Under the pieces are notes generated by a model, which worked only from the letters and a program-made list of their open reading frames with translations, did not search any database and was not told where the DNA came from. DNA of 64,000 nt from Eucalyptus grandis (Eukaryota; Streptophyta; Magnoliopsida; Myrtales; Myrtaceae), in NCBI RefSeq assembly GCF_016545825.1, contig NC_052616.1, positions 4,588,001 through 4,652,000 on the forward strand, written 5' to 3'. Both the position numbers and the translations under genes were made by a program. This document shows positions 14,701-26,214 of this stretch, in pieces. Numbering within the stretch: the stretch's first letter is position 1; every line of letters begins with the position of its first letter.

Positions 14701-16373
14701 TTACTGTTGCATCCAGGTAATGTTTATTTGATAGATGGATGTATGGTTTTCATGACGGGACTGGGGGAGAGTGGATTGGGGCTAGTAGGGAGGATCGGCT
14801 TGCCCTCTTGGTGTGCTCGGCGGTGCAACTTTTATAAACTATATGAAATTTCTATTGATTAGAGTACTGCAAGTTGTTCTATCTCTCCTCATGAGCTAGG
14901 TTTCTGGATGCATCGTTGCGTTATTTCATCAAAACCTTACATATATTTACTGAATTGATGAGATTAGGGATTCGATTGGCAAAAAATGAGAGCTCCTCAC
15001 TCTGCTAATGGGTAATAGTTCTTGTGTAAACGGCAAGTGGGAATCTCGTATGATGCAAACTTTGTGCAGTTGATCTGTACAAATGTGAAGTTGATGTTAT
15101 AGACGGTCTGATATAGTTGAGCAAACAGGATCAAGATTCCCTTTTAGTGAGGAAGTTTAATTTAATGTGCGTGCCAAAAGTAGGGTTTTGGAGTAGCTTC
15201 TGTGCAACATTGAGACCTAAGTGTTTCTCCTTTACTCTAATTTGTTTCATCAATGAAATCTGGCTTGTAATTGCTATGTTAGTTGCCACAGATTACGTAA
15301 GTGACTTGATTTTATTTATATGTTTTCGATTCTAATTGCAGTAATAAATAGTGACGACACTGTCTGTAAGCTTCAATGAAGTAAATGTTAGGTTGCCAGC
15401 AAAGGCTGAATACTGCAGGTGTGTTCTTTTGAATTCAACTTGATAATCAATTAAGAGCTGAAAAATGTGAGATAGCTTTCAACGGATATTATCTATAAAC
15501 CATGACAAATTATGTGACTATTTATTGGGCATTCTTGCCATCCTGATCTCAGTAGTCAAAATAACATTCTCATGAGCTTCGTGCGTGGTAGTTTAGACAT
15601 TTTTCTTTCCATTAAACTTGTCTCTAGTTTTCTTGTCACACACAGTTTTTCCGTTATTGTCAGCTAAACCGACGAATTATGTATATGTTAGATCTGTGAA
15701 TTGCAGAAATGAAATTATATGCCTGTTCTTCCATTCACTCCATTGAGTAAGATCTTGGTCTCTTTCAAGGGACATACATATTTATCTGCATTCATACAAA
15801 AGTGTAAATTTGTGGCTTTGTTGGATTTATTTGCAACTCTCAAGTCCATGAAGAAAAGCATGTGAAATCCTTGGTTCGGTTAGGATTCTGATTCCTTCAC
15901 TATTCAACTGGGAAATAGAAAAAGAAAGGGAAACAAAGGGAAGGTTATATACTGATCTTTTGTATATCCGGAACTCAACCAAATCATAATACTTGCACAT
16001 CCATAGGCTTCGTAACTAAAAGAGTTGGTGTGCTTTCTTTCTGCCGTTTGCCCCTTTGGAGTTTTAAGTGATCAGCTCTAAATGAATGAAAGCTCGAAGA
16101 CGATGATCAAGTAGAGATGAAAATCTTTGCATCACACAAATGTGCCCTTTTGCTTGCATGGACAATTAATAGGTCTCAGGTGCTCATGTCTTTGTGAATT
16201 GTTTCTGCAGAAGTTATTACCGTTGCACTCACAGTAATTGCCGAGTGAAGAAGAGGGTCGAGCGGTTGTCGGAAGATTGTCGGATGGTGATAACGACCTA
16301 CGAGGGCAGACATAACCATTCCCCGTGCGATGACTCGAATTCATCCGAACATGAAGGGTTCAACTCGTTCTAG
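11714..16373 (+). CDS. WRKY12: WRKY group IIc transcription factor, WRKY12-like (4 exons)
   Basis: Predicted nuclear DNA-binding regulator that recognises W-box promoters. Exons: 11714-11977, 12176-12249, 12435-12602, 16211-16373. All introns are GT..AG and the joined frame encodes 222 residues. The WRKYGQK heptad is at residues 154-160, followed by a C-X4-C-X23-H-X-H zinc finger (Cys174, Cys179, His203, His205). The last intron splits the Arg169 codon after AG, the conserved R-type intron position of WRKY domains. The block before the domain ([15 protein letters not shown], then VDVLDDGYK) and the tail after it ([20 protein letters not shown]) match what I recall of Arabidopsis WRKY12 rather than WRKY13; that protein is of similar length (about 218 residues). 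The N-terminus begins [10 protein letters not shown] and contains [10 protein letters not shown], also WRKY12-like. In Arabidopsis and Medicago WRKY12 restrains secondary-wall formation in pith and influences flowering; that role is carried over by homology. The gene looks intact. Orthology would be settled by a tree against WRKY12 and WRKY13. Confidence 0.95.
12603..16210 (+). other. long intron 3 of the WRKY gene
   Basis: 3608 bp between GT (12603) and AG (16210), with the other two introns at about 0.2 kb each. It is AT-rich and holds a short ATGC/ATGT/GGAT repeat cluster near 13335-13385. I find no nested gene or clear transposon end. Its length would explain why simple open-frame scans miss this gene. 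Confidence 0.85.
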
Positions 16374-16950
16374 TATTGCCCCAAGACAGAACCCAAAAAG
16401 CATTGTCCTGGTGAATTTGGAGGACGTTAGCGTGTGATGATGTTCTGTACTATCGTTGCAAACTGACTCCGACTTCCCTGGTCGTGTAATCTATGTCTAG
16501 GAGCATAGTTACGTTGTTGTACTTGAACTTATTTGCGGCTTCTTGTGTATATCGTGGCCGCTACATTAATTTCCTCTTGTGCAATGTGACTTGTCTTCCG
16601 TTGTTTGTGAATGCACTCGCCTTAGGAGATTAAGTTGAGGATGTACGAAAACACAGTTCTTTTTATCTGGTTTAACTGTTCGTAACCAGATCTCTACAAT
16701 CTTTGCGGAGTCGGTTCAGTTTGTGTAATGCCAAAATCTCTGTGGAGACAGATCGGGGAGAGATGCAATATCAGTAGGCAGATTTGGCTGATATGGACAA
16801 TAATCTAAATGGGCTACGGTTCATTCTGTTGGTGAAGCTTTTGAAAAGCACTTACGAGTTACGAGAATTGCTTGGAGTTGCAGCAATTTATTATATTGTC
16901 ACACGCAAGTATTGTTTCAGTCCAAAATAAAGAAGCGAACTATTTCTACA
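16374..16950 (+). other. 3' flank of the WRKY gene
   Basis: Probable 3' untranslated region followed by intergenic DNA. No canonical AATAAA is obvious in the first 300 bp, so the poly(A) site is not placed. Confidence 0.4.
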
Positions 16951-17410
16951 TACACCCTTGGGCGAAATGCACCGGGTGACATAGCTAATCGAGTAGCTTT
17001 CGAAACATGCATACAAGCTCATAATGAAGGACGTGTCTTGCTTGTGAGGGTAATGAAATTATCCATGAGGCTAGCAAATGGTGTTCTGGACTAGCTGCCG
17101 CTTGTGAAGTATGGAAGTAGATCAGATTTGAATTCGAAGCAGTGGACACTTTGTAATCAAATAATTACTGTTCGTTTTATTAATTGAATTGCAATTAAAG
17201 TTGGCTCAATCTTTTACTAAAAAGATTGGGCCAAATGCAAAGATTCTATTTATTCTTTCTCATATATAGATATATTTATCTAGATATTCGAGATAAAAAA
17301 GTAACTAAATAAACAATTTAAATGCTTCTATTGTTTGTTGTTGTTTGTTGCGTTGGATTCACAATTAATCTCATGGATCTTTAGGATTGGTATATTCTTT
17401 TAATCCCCTA
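16951..17410 (+). pseudogene. rbcL: plastid-derived rbcL 3' end and downstream spacer (NUPT)
   Basis: Nuclear copy of chloroplast DNA. From about 16951 the sequence follows the end of the RuBisCO large-subunit gene, from about residue 409 to the natural stop at 17154-17156. Recognisable phrases include GNAPG-like, [17 protein letters not shown], then in another frame [21 protein letters not shown] and FEFEA-DTL. It is broken by an extra base near 16960, a lost base near 17035 (CGTG-TCTTGCT), and GAG changed to TAG right after CEVWK. The text after the stop resembles the plastid rbcL-accD spacer as I remember it, to about 17400, so the right end is approximate. Non-functional. Confidence 0.9.
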
Positions 17411-18564
17411 GGATCATGAGCGGAGTCAAGTATTTCCACTTTTTCTACCCATCTAAATTTATGAAAAAGTTCATAAGTTTTTAAAAAAAATGTCGGTAAA
17501 AAAAAAAAATTACTGAACAACTGGCCTTTTTGATAATTTATTAGTAACTTATTGATATTTTTATAAATTATTAACTCATTTTAACAGTTTATACTTTACC
17601 AACTTTTTTTATCTTTAACTAATTTTTGTTTGTCTTTCTTACCAACACCTTAATTTTACCAATCTTTATATTCGAGTAAATTATCAACTATTTTTAATGC
17701 CCATTGGTTTTGATTATCAGGTGCTTTGCCCCGTCGTCACCTCGTACCCCGTGCAAGACTCAGTGGACGAGGTCGGTCGCAATTTTCTTATTATATCTTT
17801 GTTCATCGTTGATATTAATTAAGATATTGAGAATGTATAGCTACTGTGATTTTCTATTCATAATCATACTAATTATGCCACTTTAAAGTTGGTCGTATTT
17901 AAGTGTACACTTATTTCAATTGACTGACAAACTTTTATTTGGCTTAACATGTTAAATTTTATCAACTAGTTAAAATTACCAAACTTTATTAGCTAGCCAA
18001 GAATGACTAAAACAACAGCGAGCAAACTAAATTTAGCATCGAAAAAAAAAACTAAATTTAGCATCATTGGGCCAAAAAATAAAATAAAATGAAGACCAAT
18101 AGGAAAACAAATTAGTAGTAGTCTTATTCAGCATGTTCTCAGGAAGGTTGAAGGAATATTGTCAACCAAATTAATGGGCAGAATCGCGGAAGGCCGATAG
18201 AATGTCCCGCTCGACATAGGAGATGAACTGCAATAATTGCAAGAACACCCTGATTATTCTATGATCAATTGATTCCCTCAGTAAGAGTTATATACTGATT
18301 GTAAATCCTTTGAGAAGTAAAATAGTGCTGTAGTGGTTCTTATATCTTGGTAGCGTAATCTACTTGCTTTGGGTAGACGCAGCACAAGCTACATTTGTAA
18401 CAACTCAGAGAGCTATGGTGAATCCCAGGGTTGTTTGTGATCGTTTGTTTTGAAAAGGGACATCGCCGCAAGAATCAAGGCCCTAAGATAATGTTAAAAG
18501 CACACATGGACGCACTGATGCTAAGGGGTGGTGTGCATAGCCCTTTCTACTATGGAATAAGTAA
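17411..18564. other. intergenic, no gene seen
   Basis: AT-rich DNA. A short frame at 18431-18625 contains CFEKGHRRKN, which only vaguely resembles a retrotransposon zinc knuckle and is not claimed. Confidence 0.5.
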
Positions 18565-20447
18565 GAATGCGTATAATAACATTTTTATTCCCGAGAACAA
18601 TTTCTATTCAGATTTTTTTTTCTAATTTCTAGTCCCTAGGTGAGTTTTTGAGCAGAATAATACATTGCACAAAATTTTATTTTCAAAATATAAAAAGAAC
18701 ATAATGCATTTTGATATGACTCCAAAAATTTCTATTCCCAAGTTTTTCATTTAATTATTTAGCAATTTTTGTTTGGATAAAACTGGACTTACGAATTTAA
18801 TTGATCAAGATATTCTAAGATAGCCTTAGAAAATCCAACGTAATAAGTTAGTCAAAGATTGATGGCTGGAAATAGCAGCAAAGGATCCCACTAGTTTATA
18901 AGTCACAATATGAGGAGGTTGACAATAAATTTTTGAGCATTACAATAAACAAGTGCATGAACCTTTTTGAGCTATAAGAAGAAGAGCAAATATTACCTAG
19001 TTAAAGCTTCAAGCAAATGGTATTAGAGATCCATCGAGCGCACGTTTATTTGACTGCTATGAACATAAGACAAATGGTAATGCAAAAACTTGTTCAGAGC
19101 TATCTAATTTTATGTGAAAATAAAATTGCAGATGATCTTAAAGGATGTCTCCAATAGGGGAATAAGATGTCTTTTCTTAGCGGAGTCATCGACTTGTCGC
19201 GACCTGATATTGTTTCTAAAAGAAAATGACATTAAAAAATCAATATAGTAAAACTAGATAGGATAGGATATAAAATCCTGGAATTTTTTTATAACTTGTT
19301 TATTATTTGGTGAATTACAGTATTAAAGTCGGATATGTTTACATTATATCATGTACATTTTTTTTTTGTTTTATATAAACGGCATATCATTATAAATGAA
19401 CCTAAATATTCATAAACGGAGATGGTGAAAATTTCTCGTAACACTATTCCTTAATTAATTAATTAATTAATTTTATTTTTTATATTAATTTCTTTATTAT
19501 TTATTTTTTCTCCTTCATCATTCTTTAATAAAATTTTATCAAATGTTAAATTGTACTAACATACCTAAAATAGAAAAATACCTATACTATATAATAAATA
19601 TAAATATTTAATTTAAAGATTGAATTTTTATTATAAGATAGAATTAAAGTTGAATATATAAATTAAATAAGATTAATATAAAATAAATTTTGATTTTTTA
19701 AATTTCTTAAATTAGAATTCAAATATTATTTATATTAAAATATAATTTCAATTTTGTTAATTTAATAAGTTTGTTATTCGAGAAAAATAACTTTTTATCA
19801 TGGACATTAGAAATCCTATCCACTTTTATCCCACCTCCCCACGGGATAATTTTATCCTGTTTATATCTCATTTATATATGACTTTATCCTATCTTGAGCG
19901 AGCACCAAACATAGGATATGAATTATATCCTATCTTGAATTTATCCCGACTGCTAAACATAGCCTAAGAGTTTATTCAATTTCAAATTTAATTTACATAA
20001 TTTTTTTCACATTTTTATGCTAAACTAATTCTAAATTAGAATTAACTCTAAAATCCAATAAAGTTACTCAAAATCTAATTTCTAAATTGTTTACTAAATT
20101 TGTGATTTTTTTAATTTTCTATATTATTTTTTTGAAGAATGGGGACTTGGACTAGTTACGAGATCGAGTCCAAATGTGGGTCTCACTCGGACCTTGTGTT
20201 GATTATGTAAAGACGAGCATTGGGTCAAGTTGAGCTTGTTTTTCTAAAATAACATTATTTCTCTTTTTTAAGGGAAAAAATAGATTTTTTTACTTGATAT
20301 TTCTATTCTAAATCTATTCCCTAGTTACCAATTATTCCGAGGAATAGAAAAATTAACTAACATACACAAACAATTTTCTATTCTTTTTATATTCTGAGAA
20401 ACAAAAGAACAGAAAAGCATAGAAATAAAAATGTCACCAAACAGGTT
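18565..20447. mobile_element. degenerate inverted-repeat element(s), AT-rich
   Basis: The left text AACATTTTTATTCCCGAGAA and the reverse complement of the right edge (CCTGTTTGGTGACATTTTTA) share ACATTTTTATT followed by related TTCTATTC-type phrases, suggesting a large decayed terminal-inverted-repeat transposon. Inside, 19255-19970 has its own inverted phrases (GATAGGATAGGATATAAA against ATATCCTATCTT), probably a second nested element. No target duplication or protein was found. Confidence 0.4.
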
Positions 20448-21048
20448 ATAAGTGGATGTAAACTTGATTTAAGCCAAATCACTATAAATTTACGTGCATT
20501 TATCTCTATATCTCAATTTGTGCATGCATATATTAACTTGATTCTGTTTAATTTCACAAATATTTATTAAGTTTTGTTAATTAACCTATTCACCGCTTTG
20601 CGGGTGATTTTATTAGTTACAATGACTTCAACTTCAACCTCAGGCCGAGCTAGGCAACAAATTGACGAGTTGCTAAATCTCTAGTTACAGGGAAACCGAT
20701 AGGGTTGATTGTGGCTCTTAATAGAGGATACAAATGCATATGCTTTCTCTTGGTCTATTTGTTCAAACTCAAAGCCATCAATTCAATTACTAGACAGGCG
20801 TTTGTTGTTGATTTCTGTTAGATGATGTGAATCGCTTTGTGCTTGAGTCATGATGATTAGTTTGTACAAGCGGAAAGATGATGACTAGTATAAAATCATG
20901 GGGTAAAGGAGGAATGCAAAAAATTGATGAGGGCAAAAGTGGAAACGAAAATTCCATTTATTATGAGGCATTCCAAAAATGTTGGAGGCTCAATGCTGGT
21001 GGATAGTGGCTTTTGGAGGACTTTAGAAATGCTAGTACTTCCTAAATT
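20448..21048. other. intergenic, no gene seen
   Basis: Unassigned low-complexity AT-rich sequence with no supported gene. Confidence 0.5.
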
Positions 21049-21630
21049 GGGAGAATTACCAAAAAGTCGCTGGGTGAGGCTTGCCTTCGCTAGTGGCCGG
21101 CGGCCTCGCCGTCGCGTGGTCGCTTTGCCTTGGTTGGGCGACGGCGGACTCGCCGTCGCCTGGGTGAGGCTCGCCCCCGTCGGCCACTGGCGAAGGCGAG
21201 CCTTGCCCAGCCGACGGCGAGGCTGCCGTCGCCCATTTGGCGAGGCTCGACCTTGCCATGGCCGGGCGAGGCCGAGCCTCGCCTTGGTTGGGCGCCATCG
21301 CTGGGCGAGGCTTGCCTTCGCCAGTGGCTGGTGGGGGTGAGCCTCACCGGCCCTCGCCTCTGGCTGGCCAGTGCCAGAGGAAGAAGAAGGTAAAAAAAAT
21401 AAAATCAAAAATCAAAAAATAAAAAATTCGAAAAAAAATTATGAAAAAATTGTTCGCCGGTCAGCTATCTCCGCTCGGTGTTCACATTAGCGCCGGCCAG
21501 CCAATTTTGACAAGATGGATTGAATTGACACAATTATAAAATGTTTAAGACTAAATTGGCAAAAAAAATGGTTTAGGACTGAATTAGCACAATTACAATA
21601 GGTTTATGACTTTTTTGGTAATTCTCTCCC
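21049..21630. mobile_element. non-autonomous inverted-repeat element with GC-rich core
   Basis: The left end GGGAGAATTACCAAAAAGTC pairs with the right end, whose reverse complement reads GGGAGAGAATTACCAAAAAA. The left arm runs straight into a very GC-rich block (about 21060-21370) of back-to-back GGCGAGG and CCTCGCC phrases; an AT-rich arm with 'gactaaattggc' and 'aggactgaattagc' phrases follows. Long frames across the core (for example 20896-21408 minus, 20924-21340 plus) reflect composition, not genes. No convincing target duplication, so the superfamily is unassigned. Confidence 0.65.
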
Positions 21631-24398
21631 CCCACCCCAAATGGGCTCCCAAAAGTAGCTGCCAAATTGTCCAAGATCTGCAGAGCACCAAAGTCCGTTT
21701 CTTAACTTGAACCAAATGCACCCTTATCTTTAACAATCAATTCTCAGTATTTGGTTGCTAGAGATCAGTTTAAAATGGCCATACTGAACTATTATTTCCT
21801 TCTCTCCCTCACCCTCTTTCTCGCCCTGATTTGCCCAAGCCAAGAACCTCGACCCTTGCCCTTGTCAGCCCCTACCATCACCGTCGCTCGCCCCTCCAGC
21901 ACCGCTTTCAGCCCTTTCTGACGTCGTCGTCAGTAGCCCTTCCCGGAGAGCTCACTTCGTACTTCTCTTTAGTATGTCTTTCTTGTTGCTGGCGCGCGGC
22001 TAGATTGCGGTCGTGTAACACCCATTCTGGCTGCGGCAACCTTGGCTCACATTGCTACTCGTGGCGGTGACCCTGGGTCGCGGTTGAAACTAGTGGTCGA
22101 GATAGAGCCACAAGGGGCCGAGTCTCCGCAGCCACTCGTGACGCTTGTCTTGCCATGGCCGACTGTCCATTTTTTATTTTTTGCTGAATGCTCTTTAAAC
22201 GATATGTTGTTTACAGATTATCTTTAGGCTTTAGTGGTTCACCTCTGTTACACCCCTTGGAGGTATGTTTATCTCATAATTTGGTTATGTTTTTTTTCCT
22301 AATTGGTGTGATGTTTGATCCTGCGAGTTTATGTAATGTTCACATTTGATCTATCGATTATATAGATTGTTTATGTTACATTAGAGAGCTATGGCCTCAA
22401 AACTATTGCGTGTTTGTAAAATCATTACATTTAAACCGTAGGATTCCTATTTCAAATTAGTTTGTGTCGGTTATATTCTTCTTAAATAAATACAACTCTA
22501 CTAATTTTTGCATATTCTCCTTGAATTGTCTTGGATGGAAGGTTTTTGAACACGATAAAAATTCCCATTGATGCGCACATTATTAACACATAAATTTTGT
22601 CATCACGTTTAGTCATTTATTGCATAAGGAAATTTGGAATCCCCACCCCACTCCTAAACAAATATATCATTAGCATTAGTTCACATTTGCATTATCGGCA
22701 TTAGTAACACTTTCATTTAATACAAATAGGTCGACATAAATTGCATTTGAGTCGGTATGTTCATGATTGACATTTGAATTGGCTCAGTCAGGGATTGTAT
22801 CGTAATCTGTCCAATGTGTTGAAATTTTCTAGACCCGGTCCACTTATTACCCTTTTTTCTGGAGTGGAATGATCATGTTGGCTGTGAATGGTGAGTAACT
22901 TTGAGCAAAAAGGAAAAAAAATGGTGGCCATGAATGAAGGGAAACAAAAGTTTGTTCGGTGGTCAAAGGACAATACAAAGGAAGGCGTGGGTGCATGATT
23001 TTTGGTCGGAGACAAGAAGGAATAAATCACTCACCGTATATTCTCGGTGGAAAAGGATATACCGATAATCTCTCAATGATTTTAGGAAAGAAAATAAAAT
23101 GGCCTGATCTCTCTTTCCTTGTTGGAGGCTCACTATCTTAAAGAGGGGAAAATGTATTCCACATGGGAAAGAAATCAATTTCTCGGTGGGCGTCCCAGCG
23201 ACTTCTTTGCGTCAGAACAGTACCCGAGCCATACTAGCGAATACCTCAACCTCTTCGTGAAGCAGCCTAGACCGACGTCATCACTGGCCACCTGCCGTTC
23301 CGGTAGATCTCTGTAGCGGTCTCCCAGTCCACCATTCCTCATCAGCCCTTCCACGATTTTCCAGCCACACCGACGAGCCCTGGCCTCCCTGCAGCAACTA
23401 AACGATCTGGTGTTGATCCTAGTATCCTCCCACGTCCGCGCTGCCGTTCCCTATGGTGTCCGAGTCCCTGCCGCTTTGGCTTGACGTCCTGATGCCAGTA
23501 AACTCAGACTCGCCCCAGCTGTACCGGCAAACTAGTTGCAGGCGTACCCAGCAGGCTGTCCGACACTTGCCCAGGTCACACCGGTCCTGCAGCGAGCAAC
23601 GGACGAACTCCTAGTAAGACCAGTGGCCTCACCAGCAACTCAGCTCCCAACAAGTCATCACCGTGACTACCAACAGAGCTCGAGCATTCCTTGGCTTTTC
23701 TGGCAATCCAGCGTTCTTTTTGTTGGCTGTTCACGATCATCCTCCACGAACATTTCCAATTCATAAGTAGTGCCGACGTCCAACATTGCTACCTTGGGAT
23801 CCTTTGTTCATAATCTACATCTCTCGGCCAAGCATTCTGCAGCTCTTCGTTCCATGCTCCTACTCGCCTAACAAACCTGCCACCACCTCATGCCGGTCAT
23901 ACCATCGCTGGTCCATCCTGTGTCGTTGCTGTATAGCCGCACACATCACCACCGGCCAAACGTGAAAGTTCCTGCACCACTACCGGTCATCCCTGAACCA
24001 AGCACCAGCCAATGATCTCTCTTGGCGGGCGATATTATCAGTTTCTCCAATTCCCTCGCGCCGTGTTCTGGTTTCTTTTAAGTCCTATCCAAGGTAGGTT
24101 TGGGTGCTAAACCTAGTGACGATGAAATTTATAACATTTTACATGAGAGATTTGGGTGCTTGGATTCTACTTTATAATATGCCATGAGTTATTACTTAGT
24201 GATGAGGTAGGTTTGTGTGCTAAGCCAGGGGTGATGTGTGTTGCTCATTTTGATGGCAAATAGAGACTTCGAGGTTGAAATTTGCCTATTGAGAAATGAA
24301 GATTCATATTGTACAAGTAGTTAATTTAATTTTAGAGTGAGTTTGCTTTTTTTGATAACTTAAGACTCGTCATGCTCGTTGCACTAGATAAATTATAT
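21631..24398. other. unassigned region, C-rich in part
   Basis: No gene recognised. 23180-24060 is unusually C-rich, with Pro/Ser/Thr-rich translations interrupted by stops; it may be a decayed transposon or gene fragment. A short open frame at 22920-23140 also has no recognisable domain. Confidence 0.4.
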
Positions 24399-24520
24399 GG
24401 AAAATTTCAAATAGGAAGTTGAAATGCGACATTTTCTCAAATAAGAGTTCAGAGTGGACTTTGTCTTAAGTAAGAGTTTGAAATTGCCCACCTAGTCTCA
24501 AATAAGAGCCCCAACTTGCT
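24399..24520 (+). repeat. solitary arm related to the Mutator-like element at 26.2 kb
   Basis: Begins GGAAAATTTCAAATAGGAAG and contains ATTTTCTCAAATAAGAGTT, GACTTTGTCTTAAGTAAGAG and TAGTCTCAAATAAGAGCCCC. This repeats the order of phrases in the arms of the 26224-27451 element. No partner arm was found nearby. Confidence 0.6.
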
Positions 24521-25908
24521 GATCAGCTAAATTTTTGTTAATCGATTTATTCCAGTGATTAGAGCATGGAAAATTTCGTCCAAAAATTGTAACTGGGTAA
24601 AAAAGGGTAAATCTGAAATTTACCAAATTGAATTCTAGGTTTCTTTGTGGATTTTCTTTCTTTCTCACGTTGCTCTTCAATTTTCAACACTAGTTCTCTC
24701 TATAGATTTTTCTGCCAACCAGATCAAAGAGAACCCTCTTCGCTCTTGAATTCTGTCCATAGAATTTAATCCCAAACAAATCAGAAAGATCCCAAATTGA
24801 TTTTGTCCAAAAACTCTGTTTTGACCCTATAAAGAAAGGTTTTTCTGACTTGAATCTTCCTTCGAAAAGTTAACTCCTTTGGGTCCCGAGCTTCTCATCG
24901 AGCCTCTCTTAGCCTCTTCAGAAAATAAGGTGAAAAGAGGCAAAAAAGGAAAACTTTCAGTGTTTGCTTCGTTTTCACTGAGGTCTGTTTACTAAATTGG
25001 TGCATTTGGTCGTTCGTTTGTCCAAGAAAAGGTCAATATAGCTTGTTCAAGCAACATGTCGACAAGGTATACGCAAATTGTGGAACACCAACTGATGGCA
25101 GCGACAGCAATGATGGTGGGAGGAATTTTTTTTTAGCGTTTGCTTGTTTAATCCAATTTGTGGGTGCATTTTGTCTCCTTTTGAATCAATGCACGGACAT
25201 CAGCGGGGAGCTTAAATGTCTCTTTTCTCTCTCCTCTCTTTTCTTTCCATCGTCTTCTTCAACAACTTTCAGCCGCTGGGGAGGGTTTGAGGTAGTCTCA
25301 GCCTCCCCTCCCTCTTTTGTTGATTTTATTGGCGTTTTATTGTTCTTTTGTTGCTTTTTCTTCCCTTTTAATTTAGATTTGGGAGCTCTTTTCTCCTGAT
25401 CTAATTCTCAATTTGAGAATTTGAATTCTCCCAATCTAGTTCTAGATTTTGGTGTTATCATCTTCGGATTTAGATCTGGGAGTTTAATAAATATGCTTTT
25501 AGGGATTTGATTTCCCTCTACTTTGTTTGTATATAGGTTTTCTGCTTTCAGTTTGAATGATGATCGTAGAAGCTTTAGTGCCTTGTTAAATTATGAAGAT
25601 TTGCTCCTCTATATGTTAGGTCCATGCTTGTTCAACCTATTTTGATTGTCTCCATACGATGTTGATGTAGAGGAAGCCCAATATAAATGCAATCCACCAA
25701 TTGGCAACGTCATAGTTATTGGAGAAGGAATACCGGACGTGTGCTCATCACTGACAAAGTCACAAGATCAAGTGATTGGTCGTCGAGTTTGCTTGATAGA
25801 TTTGTTTTCTAGATTTAGCTTCATTTTTCAGTATTCTTACTCTATTTTGTTTTGCTTTGTTATGAAAATTATGTATTTTTTGTATTCTTTTGATAATGAA
25901 TATAATTT
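24521..25908 (+). other. unassigned; possible body of a retroposed sequence
   Basis: Pyrimidine-rich text with a 118-codon frame (25043-25399) and a 106-codon frame (25646-25966), neither with a known domain. It leads into the A-tailed sequence described next. Confidence 0.35.
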
Positions 25909-25936
25909 CCTTTCAAAAAAAAAAAAAAAAAAAAAT
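25800..25936 (+). mobile_element. possible LINE or retroposed 3' end with poly(A) tail
   Basis: A T-rich stretch containing TTGTATTCTTTTGATAATGA and ATATAATTTCC leads directly into about 21 A residues (25916-25936). Plant L1-type LINE insertions often end this way. No reverse transcriptase frame and no flanking duplication were identified, so a processed transcript is an equal possibility. Confidence 0.3.
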
Positions 25937-26214
25937 GCATGTGAGTTGCATTTTGTAACGGAGTGATATTCACTGTGCATTTTCTAACTCGATTTGCTAC
26001 CGTCGTAGTCCCTATGTTGGTGGTGGTACTCATTTTGTAATTTTTACTATTTTCGTTTTTCTTTTTTTTTTTTATTTAAATATATAGTTTGTTGATAAGA
26101 ACAAATCCATTGATTTGTAGGAGTTGTGAATCTTTTGTTGTTATCTCCACCAAGTAAAGACCTAAAGGAGCTGTTATAATTAATTGTACCCAACTACTCT
26201 GGCTTTTAGTGTGA

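Noticed and set aside
18431..18625. CFEKGHRRKN as a gag zinc knuckle
   Set aside because: It lacks the Cys spacing of C-x2-C-x4-H-x4-C and there are no neighbouring gag features.
20896..21408. 170-codon minus-strand and 138-codon plus-strand frames
   Set aside because: Both arise from the GC-rich core of an inverted-repeat element; translations in every frame are repetitive Ala/Arg/Pro text.
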